Assembly (NCBI GenBank): GCA_020137815.1
Contig: CM035360.1
Coordinates: 3,602,578-3,666,577, forward strand
Direction of reading: 5' to 3'
From: Hormiphora californensis
Lineage: Eukaryota > Ctenophora > Tentaculata > Cydippida > Pleurobrachiidae
DNA length: 64,000 bases
Shown in pieces: positions 11,201-19,275 of this stretch; the stretch's first letter is position 1, and every line of letters starts with the position of its first letter. The notes under the pieces were generated by a model, which was not told where the DNA came from, made no database searches, and was given only the letters and a program-made list of their open reading frames with translations. The position numbers were made by a program, and so were the translations under genes.

Positions 11201-12834
11201 ACTTCTTGCACCCCAGACGAATACTGTGATTGTGGGGAACCAGCCGACCCCTGAACAGACATCCACCTCGTTTACATGCCATGTCTACTCGACATTTCAG
11301 CCGGGCAGAGCGTGGGTCACCCAGACACGTGCAGGTCTTGCATTTCCTAACCTGGGGAGATGGAAGTTGGAGAAACGGGGATATTTCATGGAACCATTAT
11401 CATATGTGGGAAATGATTTGAAAAACATATTTTAGTTCTTCAAAAATTGAGTATTCAATTAAACACTTACAGCGACGGTTTGACCAAATCGGATGTACTG
11501 TTCTGCGTACCGGCAACCATGGTGTGTCAACCCATACTTCTGGAGTACAAGCTGACGACGTGGTGTCGGAGCTCGACGGTACATGCACGCCATAGCTGTT
11601 TTACAGGACATGTAACCATGGCGACCATGGTGGTAACCATGGTAACCATGGTGGCGGCAGGTACACTCCCTGCACCTGCCCCTGTGAATTACATTCCCAT
11701 ACCTGACAAATCTTCCCCTGTACCTGCAACCCTGGAAATTAAGTTAACTTGTTACCAATCTGTCGGGGGTGTGGGAAATTAATTATTGAATCAGAAGCGT
11801 TATGCCTCACATACCTTGTGGTGGACGGTAACAGGATGATGATGAACATGATGGACACGGCGAGGCTGGTGTCGGGGCTGGTAGTGATGATGTACCACAT
11901 GGTGTCGGGGTGGCAGGACATGGTGCCGGGGTGGCAGGACGTGGTGCCGGGGTGGGAAGACATGGTGCCGGGGTGGCAGGACATGGTGGTAGTGAGCTTG
12001 ACGTTGGACTGGAGGGTGAACAACATGTTCCGTTCTATACTGGACTACCCTGCAGGGATATATAGGAATGTGATAAATACCAGGATATATCCGGACTTGA
12101 TCATGGTTGCTATTAAACTTTGAAGCAACAAAAGGTTTCACTGTTCCAAGATCAGATACATCTCTCTCCTTCTTTTTCCCTTTCTTAGTTCTTACGTATT
12201 ATGTTCCCCTCTCTCCTTTCTTACCTAACTCTCCTTTCTTACCTATATTGGGGTCTATAGTTTACAGCAGGTCGGTGATGGTAGACATGGACAGTACCCC
12301 GGGGTGCCGTGTGTTGTTGATATCCAAAGTAGTGTACCAAGACACGTGATCCTCCCAGTGTGGAATACCTATCAAATCAGATAAGAATCAGATGAAAATG
12401 AAACATAGATAAGAATGGGTTCTCAAGGACTAGGAGGACGAAGTAAACGGTTTAGAAAAGTATAGAGTGAACAGCTAAACAACAACTGTATGCCTTTCAA
12501 TCACTGCTCAATGTATCGCAATCTGACAACAGTGAAAATATAACTGTGTACAAAATACACGGCAACACACGTACCTTCTATAGCATGGTCTATGACAAAC
12601 AGGTCTGCCACTTCCATCAAATACAGGTGTACCACTGTAGTAGAGCCTGTGGGGACTACCCCTTACTGGCCTATAGTCACAGTAGTGGAGACCATGCCCC
12701 ACAGGTAGGGGCTGGGATGGGCCACATGACGCCCAGATACAGGGTAGTAGGAAGAGGAGGCTGAATAGGATCTTCAACGGTCTGAGTTTGGGAATTTGAT
12801 GATCATAGGTATTGTACGGGATTGGGACTTCCAT
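5213..12834 (-). CDS. Large secreted multi-VWC-module protein with Lys/Glu- and Pro-rich core
   Basis: Ten exons (12834-12575, 12368-12243, 12049-11815, 11731-11471, 11351-6754, 6579-6439, 6247-6095, 6001-5907, 5668-5552, 5328-5213) join with matching phases to exactly 2,033 codons plus stop. Exon 1 carries a signal-like segment (LKILFSLLFLLPCIWA) about 25 residues after the chosen Met; an earlier in-frame Met at 12873 is possible. Tyr/His-rich sequence follows, then about 16 modules of C-x(14-16)-C-x2-C-x-C-x(n)-C-x(4-7)-C, resembling half-size von Willebrand factor C modules. Modules 1-3 precede a Lys/Glu-rich stretch (about residues 365-810) and a Pro/Lys repeat (about 811-1021). The other 13 follow, the last two exons giving one each. 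Extracellular matrix or mucus structural protein is inferred. The exon structure is seen; the exact domain family is less sure. Confidence 0.85.
5797..5870. repeat. Short dispersed repeat (gtcagg-caatgctctgac family)
   Basis: Sequence starting tgtcaggacaatgctctgac and ending in a related, partly inverted motif lies in an intron of the VWC-module gene. Related copies sit at about 50485-50546 and 55327-55377, also in introns. The ends are partly palindromic, suggesting a tiny non-autonomous element. Confidence 0.5.
6318..6375. mobile_element. Isolated terminus of the 19.7-23.7 kb retroelement family
   Basis: The stretch gcttggagtgggggccactg followed by gacctccgaactggtctcgc matches, with a few changes, the outermost 55 bp of the retroelement at 19666. 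It lies in an intron of the VWC-module gene, showing that the element end is dispersed. Confidence 0.6.
9166..9800 (-). repeat. Coding Pro/Lys repeat of the VWC-module gene
   Basis: Imperfect repeats encode 20-residue blocks of the form KLPDAMPKPKIPEVKAP, about ten copies, within exon 5. The block is proline-rich with regular lysines and no cysteines. That suits an extended stalk between the N- and C-terminal cysteine modules. DNA identity between copies is high, consistent with recent unequal exchange. Confidence 0.85.
11822..12010 (-). repeat. Coding His-rich repeat (HHVLPPR) of the VWC-module gene
   Basis: Exon 3 encodes four to five tandem copies of a 7-residue His/Pro block followed by more His-rich sequence. 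Such a stretch could bind metal ions, but this is inference from composition only. The frame was fixed by its continuity with the downstream cysteine module. Confidence 0.7.
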
Positions 12835-12873
12835 GACGAAACAAGTAATGCTGTATTGATCATGTATTTCCAT

Positions 12874-14049
12874 ACCCCTGGCCCAGGGAGATATGGAAAT
12901 CCATGATCAAGAGGGCCCTCAGCGGGATATATGAGGTGGGAAAATACACCATGAAGTTGAAAAAACTTACCTCATGGCATGGCCGTGATTATGAATATAA
13001 TCGTGCTTTTTACATCTAAACAAATTCACATTTATTCAATCAATAAACCACGAAAGCTACAAACTACATTTATCTACAATCACTGAAACAGTACTGCCGA
13101 TACTGATTACTGATACTATACACTGACAACACACAAAAGTATACACACAATACACACCTCGAGAGATATACATTGGGAGGAAATGGTATGCAGACAGCAA
13201 CCCTCACTGCTGCAGGGGGGGTCTCCTTCTGTCTGTCCCTTAGCGCAACAAGCACTGGACACATATGTAACAAGGCCATGATACTTGGCACATGTTTCTC
13301 TTTATATTTTCGAAGTCGAAATCATGAAAGTTTGGAGATGAATTGGGCATGGTTTATTTTAAATGACCTGCTTATACTCGCACATGAACCTGTTACTGTT
13401 TTCTTGCAATATTTTATTCATTTAGCCGGATAATACCAGACATCCTAAATCTTATTGTTATCTCTCTGACGTAAGAAAAGGCCCTTTTGACGTCACTCGA
13501 GGTGCGTCATATTATATGCGAGTATCTAATTCATTAAGTTTCAAAATGCAGCTATGGCTACTGCAGCAGTTGGGGTTGATTCAATTTGGGTCATCTCAGA
13601 GGACTTCAAATGGAGCTATTTTCTTTCCTAATCCTTGTATTTGTTAGGACCTATATAGTAGTCACGCTTCAGCTTATTTGATCTAATTCCAGGCGATATT
13701 TTTATTCAAGCTGCAACAAAGAATTCCATCCTTTCTTTAGGTGGCTTCTTTCCAATAAAACAGTTCACTCTTATAACAGTCTCTTATCGCTGATCCAGGC
13801 CCTCTACTTTGGGTTACCCTGTTGAAAATAATGACCCATATTTATTTTACTGTCTCCCATGATCCAGCCTCTTGAATTCTCACAGTTCATGATTGAAGAG
13901 GGAAGTTAAACTTCCATCCCACCGTCGATCTAGATCTCTTGTCACGACAGTTGTAATAGTAGCTTTTTCAAACATCTTTTAGCATACTTGACATGTTCAT
14001 GTTACCAGTCTGTCAGTCGGCCCGGTTTGAGCTAACATAACGAAAAAGA
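12874..14049. other. Intergenic region with no recognised feature
   Basis: About 1.2 kb between the divergent VWC-module gene and the transporter duplication. No exon, RNA gene or clear repeat was recognised. It should contain the promoter of the VWC-module gene on the minus strand, but I can point to no specific element. Confidence 0.4.
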
Positions 14050-14246
14050 CAATCTGTGTTTAATAAATTTTATCTTCTAACCTAGGATTTACATTTGATC
14101 GTGATATCGTATAATAGGTTTGTTTGTTCGCAGCATTAGCAAGGGATGGGCGACATTATACTGATGTAAATATGTCTTTTGTTTAAGGCTGCATAACCTG
14201 AATAAATTATTTCAGCGAAATTATATTTCTATTAGATCCAATTGCC

Positions 14247-14352
14247 TAGACTTTGCTAATCCACCTAGACTTTGCTTATCCCACCTAGACTTTGCTTATC
14301 CAACCTAGACTTTGCTTATCCAACCTAGACGTTGCTTATCCCACCTAGATTC
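14247..14352. repeat. 20-bp tandem repeat upstream of transporter copy 1
   Basis: About five copies of a unit like cctagactttgcttatccca lie 60-165 bp before the ATG. Copy 2 retains only about two units at 16865-16925, so the array has expanded or contracted since duplication. Confidence 0.8.
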
Positions 14353-14412
14353 GTTCACACATCAGGGTTTCAACTATGCCACTAACAATTTACCTTCCAA
14401 TCGTAGTGGTGA

Positions 14413-15996
14413 ATGGATTCTACGGTCCAAGATAATGGCAGCTCTGGTCCTCCAGCCTCTCCACCGCCATACAACGCCCTGGGTGGGAAAGATGCAGAAA
14501 GTAACGATGGTAACCATGGTAACGATGGTAACCATGGTAACCATGGTAACCAAGATAACCATGGTAACAATGATAAAGAAATAGGTAACATGGACAGCCG
14601 GGAAAAGATGAAAAAGAACATCACAGTTTTCCGGGGCATCTCGATTGTCGTTGGCACTGTAATCGGTACCGGTATATTCATTACACCAAACTCCATCACT
14701 CGGTCCGTTGGAGCTCCCGCTACTTCTCTCTTGGTATGGCTAGCTGGGGGTGCTATCGCGGCTATCGGAGGTATGACCTTTTGTGAGCTGGGTAGTATGA
14801 TCCCCCTTAGTGGAGCTGAAGTGACCTATCTGAGGAAGATCTATGGGCCTGTTTATGGTTTCCTGGCTGTATGGCTCCTTCACTTTGTTTTGGGAGGAAT
14901 GAGACGGGCAATCGGGGTTCTGTCCTTCTCGGCCTACTTTTGGTCGCTGTTCTACTCTAACACTGAAGAGGGTGTGAACTGGTTTTTAGACAAGGGTGTC
15001 TGTCTATTCTTTCTTTTCCTAGTTGCAGCCCTAACAGCCTTCAAACCAACCCTCCTACTCAAGGTTATCATGTTGTTTACTGCATCCAAGATCGTTGCCA
15101 TGGCAACCATTATTGTTTGCGGAGTGGTGTGGCTGGCAAAAGGCCAAACAGAGCACATTGCAGTGGGCTTCAATAACACCAACCATGATGTACGGAGTTG
15201 GGCGGATGCTTGGAATGGGGTTATTTGGTCTTATCTGGGTTGGGAGCAGATTTGTATTGTAACCAGCGAAGTACAGAATCCCCAACGGAATGTCCCTATC
15301 ATTGTCATATCATCGGTTGCCATAGTAACCACACTCTACATGTTAACCATAACCAGTTACCACGTCGTGTTACCCCTCTCAACCATCATCCAGGAGATAC
15401 CCATAGCGAGTGAGTTTGGAACGGTAACCATGGGAACAGCAGGTCGGATCATCTTGGCTCTCTTTGTGGTGTGTTCCTCCCTTGGCAACCTGATGTGTAC
15501 CTTCCTAACAGAGAGCCGGTATATCCATGCAGGAGCGGCTGAAGGGCTGTTACCAGGACCCTTGGAGCTCGTATCACGGCAATTCAAAACTCCCCTGGTC
15601 TCCGTCATCTATCTCACATTCAACTGTGCTGTATTTGTGTTGGTGGGGAGGCTAGATGACCTTATCGGATCTGCTTCCTTCACCGTCTTCCCGTTCTACG
15701 TCCTGTGCTCGATAGGTGTCCTTGTAATGCGATACCGAGCTCCCGATCTCCCCCGATCCTATCGAGTCCCCCTGATCTGTCCCATTTTGTTTATCCTGTT
15801 TGGTGTGTTTGTGTTTGTCAGCCAGTTCCTGGGTGATGCCTGGTTATCTTCGCTGGTGTGGGTGTTGGTGCTATTGTGCGGTGTTCCTGTCTACTATCTG
15901 GTGATTCAGGATGTAACGGGGTGTGTTAGGAGCCCGCTAAGGAAGGGGAGTGTGGCTGTTAAAGGATTCCTGGGGGACAAACTTAACTGTGATTAG
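14413..15996 (+). CDS. SLC7 (LAT)-type amino-acid transporter, copy 1, intronless
   Basis: A single exon of 527 codons encodes an APC-superfamily transporter with about 12 hydrophobic segments. The first helix has the family glycine motif (VGTVIGTGIF, about residues 76-86), followed by FCELGSMIPLSGAEVTYLRKIYGP, typical of L-type transporters. The length fits. The N-terminus is polar, with a PPPY motif that could bind WW-domain ubiquitin ligases and an Asn/Gly/His run encoded by ggtaaccatggtaac repeats. I see no cysteine in the loop after helix 3 where heavy-chain-linked transporters have one, so it may work alone. Neutral or cationic amino-acid exchange at the plasma membrane is inferred. Lack of introns amid split genes suggests ancestral retroposition. 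The chosen Met is the first in frame. Confidence 0.85.
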   Translation: MDSTVQDNGSSGPPASPPPYNALGGKDAESNDGNHGNDGNHGNHGNQDNHGNNDKEIGNMDSREKMKKNITVFRGISIVVGTVIGTGIFITPNSITRSVGAPATSLLVWLAGGAIAAIGGMTFCELGSMIPLSGAEVTYLRKIYGPVYGFLAVWLLHFVLGGMRRAIGVLSFSAYFWSLFYSNTEEGVNWFLDKGVCLFFLFLVAALTAFKPTLLLKVIMLFTASKIVAMATIIVCGVVWLAKGQTEHIAVGFNNTNHDVRSWADAWNGVIWSYLGWEQICIVTSEVQNPQRNVPIIVISSVAIVTTLYMLTITSYHVVLPLSTIIQEIPIASEFGTVTMGTAGRIILALFVVCSSLGNLMCTFLTESRYIHAGAAEGLLPGPLELVSRQFKTPLVSVIYLTFNCAVFVLVGRLDDLIGSASFTVFPFYVLCSIGVLVMRYRAPDLPRSYRVPLICPILFILFGVFVFVSQFLGDAWLSSLVWVLVLLCGVPVYYLVIQDVTGCVRSPLRKGSVAVKGFLGDKLNCD

Positions 15997-16058
15997 TGGA
16001 GTGTGTGTTTATATCTGGTTACAGGCGGGGTTTTATATAATGACCTTTCAAGTGAACC

Positions 16059-16064
16059 AATAAA
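16059..16064 (+). terminator. Poly(A) signal AATAAA after transporter copy 1
   Basis: AATAAA lies about 60 bp after the stop of copy 1, within ccaataaacc. The corresponding site of copy 2 reads ccaatataaacc, so the canonical hexamer is lost there. Confidence 0.5.
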
Positions 16065-16383
16065 CCTTATTCGACTAGTTAGGGACGTTTATTCGCGGAT
16101 TTTAAAAGGCATTATTGGCCAATAACTTATTTACACGTATATTTACACTGTACATTTTCAGTTTAATGTTTTAACAAAATTCTGGCTGTTTATTCGTCAC
16201 CATATCGTCCATTTAGAGTTAGGCGACGGAAAGATCTACCACTCAAGACTTGCTTGTAGACTGCTTACATGTTATATTCTTGTCTAAACCATCACAAAAA
16301 TCAGGTAACTAGTGACATGTATGTATAGTTCCGTCACGACGTATGTCTATAGCTGGTGCACAGTCAGATTATGGTAAAGCTAT

Positions 16384-16569
16384 TCAGAGGCCCTCCGAGT
16401 TCCTCCTGGCCGGAATGTAAACGTCGAGGATTGGTGACTCGAGGACTGGCGCCGTCTTGACTTGGGCAGGGGCTTGTAACTCCCTCAACTTCGCATCGGG
16501 GTTATGCAGGTGCGCAGGGGAAGAAATTGCTCCGAATAATCTCTCCAACTCTTCTTCTTGGTAACGCAA
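16384..16569 (-). pseudogene. Possible coding fragment cut by a small transposon
   Basis: A minus-strand frame of about 58 codons with coding-like composition (YQEEELERLFGAI...NSEGL) ends at 16384. Upstream it runs directly into the 53-bp element at 16560-16612, whose insertion duplicated aactcttcttctt. It may be the relic of an exon or of a transposon protein. No family was recognised. Confidence 0.2.
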
Positions 16570-16612
16570 TTACCCCTACATTGCGGGCACGCTAAAACGT
16601 AATTTCGTTACC
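16560..16612. mobile_element. 53-bp miniature element (ggtaacg termini)
   Basis: Starts ggtaacgcaattaccc and ends cgttacc. It is flanked by a perfect 13-bp duplication, aactcttcttctt (16547-16559 and 16613-16625). A longer relative lies at 54746-54831. Confidence 0.75.
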
Positions 16613-16976
16613 AACTCTTCTTCTTGAAATCGGAAATTATTTGGCCAGATTTATCTTCTAACAGTCACCTAGGATTTACATTTAATCGTGCTATCATAAC
16701 ATAATAGGCTTGTTTGTTTGCAGCAAAGGATGGGTGTCACTATCCTGGTGTAAATAATATGTCTTGTCTTGTTAAAAGCTGCATCGCCTGAATAAATTAT
16801 TGACTGTTGATTTGACAGTAAAGCAGTATAATTTCAGCAAAATTATACTTCTATTCGTTCCAATTCCCTAGACTTTGCTTATCCGGGATGTTTGAACGAA
16901 CCTAGACGTTGCTTATCCCACCTAGATTCTTTCAAATTGCATCAGGGTTTCAACTTTGCCACTAACAATTAACCTT

Positions 16977-17189
16977 GGGGGTCCAGCCTTAAAAAAGCTA
17001 AGCGATCGGCCAAAATTAGGGTACCTTTAGCCTTTTTAAGCTTTTTTTAGCTTTTTTAATTTTTTTTGAGCTTCTTTACCTTTTATTAGCCTTTTTGGCC
17101 ATTTTAGGCTAAAAAAGCTAACATAAAAAAGGCCATCGACCAATATCAGGGTACCATTACTCATTAGCCATTCTTAGGGCTGGACCCCC
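16977..17189. mobile_element. 213-bp inverted-repeat element upstream of transporter copy 2
   Basis: Starts gggggtccagcc and ends ggctggaccccc, with mirrored A/T-rich interior. It is flanked by aacctt on both sides. Copy 1 of the segmental duplication shows the empty site (acaatttaccttcc). It ends 22 bp before the ATG of copy 2, so it likely alters that gene's 5' leader or promoter. Confidence 0.85.
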
Positions 17190-17211
17190 AACCTTCCAAT
17201 CGTAGTGGTGA

Positions 17212-18768
17212 ATGGATTCTACCGTCCAAGATAATGGAAGCTCTGGTCCTCCAGCCTCTCAACCGCCATACAACGCCCTGGGTGGGAAAGATACAGATAG
17301 TAACCATGGTAACCATGGTAACGATGATAACCATGGTAACGATGATAAAGAAACAGGTAACATGGACAGCCGGGACAAGATGAAAAAGAACATCACAGTT
17401 TTCCGGGGCATCTCGATTGTCGTTGGCACTGTAATCGGTACCGGTATATTCATTACACCAAACTCCATCACTCGGTCCGTTGGGGCTCCCGCTACTTCTC
17501 TCTTGGTATGGCTAGCTGGGGGTGCTATCGCAGCTATCGGAGGTATGACCTTCTGTGAGTTGGGTAGTATGATTCCCCTTAGTGGAGCTGAAGTGACCTA
17601 TCTGAGGAAGATCTATGGGCCTGTTTATGGGTTCCTGGCTGTATGGCTGCTTCACTTTCTTATGGGAGGAATGAGACGGGCAATCGGGGTTCTGTCCTTC
17701 TCAGCCTACTTTTGGTCGCTGTTCTACTCTAACACTGAAGAGGGTGTGAACTGGTTTTTAGACAAGGGTGTCTGTCTGTTGTATCTGTTCCTGGTTGCAG
17801 CCCTCACAGCCTTCAAACCAACCCTCCTACTTAAGGTTATCATGTTGTTTACTGCATCCAAGATCGTTGCCATGGCAACCATTATTGTTTGCGGAGTGAT
17901 GTGGCTGGCAAAAGGCCAAACGGAGCACATTGCAGTGGGTTTCAATAGCACCAACCACGATGTACGGAGCTGGGCGGATGCCTGGAATGGGGTTATTTGG
18001 TCTTATTCGGGTTGGCATCAGATTTGTACTGTCGCCAGCGAAGTACAGAACCCCCAACGGAATGTCCCTATCATTGTTATATCATCGGTTGCCATAGTTA
18101 CCACACTCTACATGTTAACCATTACCAGTTACCACGTCGTGTTACCCCTCTCAACCATCATTAAGGAGATACCCATAGCGAGTGAGTTTGGAACGGTAAC
18201 CATGGGAACAGCAGGTCGGATCATCTTGGCTCTCTTTGTGGTGTGTTCCTCCCTTGGCAACCTGATGTGTACCTTCCTAACAGAGAGCCGGTATATCCAT
18301 GCAGGAGCGGCTGAAGGGTTGTTACCAGGACCCTTGGAGCTCGTATCACGGCAATTTAAAACTCCCCTGGTCTCCGTCATCTATCTCACATTCAACTGTG
18401 CTGTATTTGTGTTGGTGGGGAGGCTAGATGACCTTATCGGATCTGCTTCCTTCACCGTCTTCCCGTTCTACGTGCTGTGCTCGATAGGTGTCCTCGTAAT
18501 GCGATACCGAGCTCCCGATCTCCCCCGATCCTATCGAGTCCCCCTGATCTGCCCCATTTTGTTTATCCTGTTTGGTGTGTTTGTGTTTGTCAGCCAGTTC
18601 CTGGGTGATGCCTGGTTATCTTCGCTGGTGTGGGTGTTGGTGCTATTGTGTGGTGTTCCTATCTACTATCTGGTGATTCAGGATGTAACGGGGTGTGTTA
18701 GGAGCCCGCTAAGGAAGGGGAGTGCGGCTGTTAAAGGATTCCTGGGGGACAAACTTAACTGTGATTAA
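17212..18768 (+). CDS. SLC7 (LAT)-type amino-acid transporter, copy 2, intronless
   Basis: 518 codons, nearly identical to copy 1, with the same helices and glycine motif. Differences seen: the N-terminal Asn/Gly/His repeat is shorter; PPPY has become QPPY, which breaks the PPxY consensus; HFVLGG is HFLMGG; CLFFLF is CLLYLF; and the central SYLGWEQICIVTSE became SYSGWHQICTVASE. The central cluster is non-conservative and lies where several APC transporters line the substrate path, so specificity may differ (inference). The promoter region carries a transposon insertion and the AATAAA of copy 1 is changed. The frame is intact, so it is probably functional or only recently silenced. Confidence 0.85.
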   Translation: MDSTVQDNGSSGPPASQPPYNALGGKDTDSNHGNHGNDDNHGNDDKETGNMDSRDKMKKNITVFRGISIVVGTVIGTGIFITPNSITRSVGAPATSLLVWLAGGAIAAIGGMTFCELGSMIPLSGAEVTYLRKIYGPVYGFLAVWLLHFLMGGMRRAIGVLSFSAYFWSLFYSNTEEGVNWFLDKGVCLLYLFLVAALTAFKPTLLLKVIMLFTASKIVAMATIIVCGVMWLAKGQTEHIAVGFNSTNHDVRSWADAWNGVIWSYSGWHQICTVASEVQNPQRNVPIIVISSVAIVTTLYMLTITSYHVVLPLSTIIKEIPIASEFGTVTMGTAGRIILALFVVCSSLGNLMCTFLTESRYIHAGAAEGLLPGPLELVSRQFKTPLVSVIYLTFNCAVFVLVGRLDDLIGSASFTVFPFYVLCSIGVLVMRYRAPDLPRSYRVPLICPILFILFGVFVFVSQFLGDAWLSSLVWVLVLLCGVPIYYLVIQDVTGCVRSPLRKGSAAVKGFLGDKLNCD

Positions 18769-19275
18769 AGTGGAGAGTGTGTTTATTTCTGGTTACAGGT
18801 GGGGTTTTATGTAATGACCTTTCAAGTAAACCAATATAAACCTTATTCGACTTATTAATTATTAGGCCCTAAAACAGTTACTGACGTTATTCCACTTTTA
18901 TTTCCGCGTTTAAAACGTTAAAACTCGCGGATTTTAAAAGGGCCTTTTGACCAATAACTTATTTACAAATTACACGTATATTTACACTGTACATTTTCAG
19001 TTTAATGTTTTAACAAAATTCTGGTTGTTTATTCGTCACCATATCGTCTATTTAGAATTAGGCGACGGAATGATCTACCACTCAAGACTTGCTTATAGAT
19101 TGCCTTGTTCGACCCTCCCTCCCCGCGGTTTGAACAAAACAACTTATAGACTGCTTACATGTCATGTTCTTGTCTAAACCATCACAAAAACAATCACGGA
19201 ATAACTGTCCAAGGAATTCCTATATCTCCCACCCAGCTAGTGTTTTCCCAACTTATAGTTCCCCCCACTATATTT

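Larger units (their letters stand above)
14050..19180. repeat. Tandem segmental duplication carrying two transporter genes
   Basis: About 2.2-2.5 kb is present twice, at roughly 14050-16290 and 16640-19180. Similarity covers the upstream flank (atcttctaac...cctaggatttacat), the whole coding sequence and the downstream flank (the agtgaaccaataaacc region). The coding parts differ at only a few positions, so the duplication is fairly recent. Copy 2 has since gained a 213-bp insertion just upstream of its ATG, and the segment between copies holds a small transposon. Confidence 0.9.
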
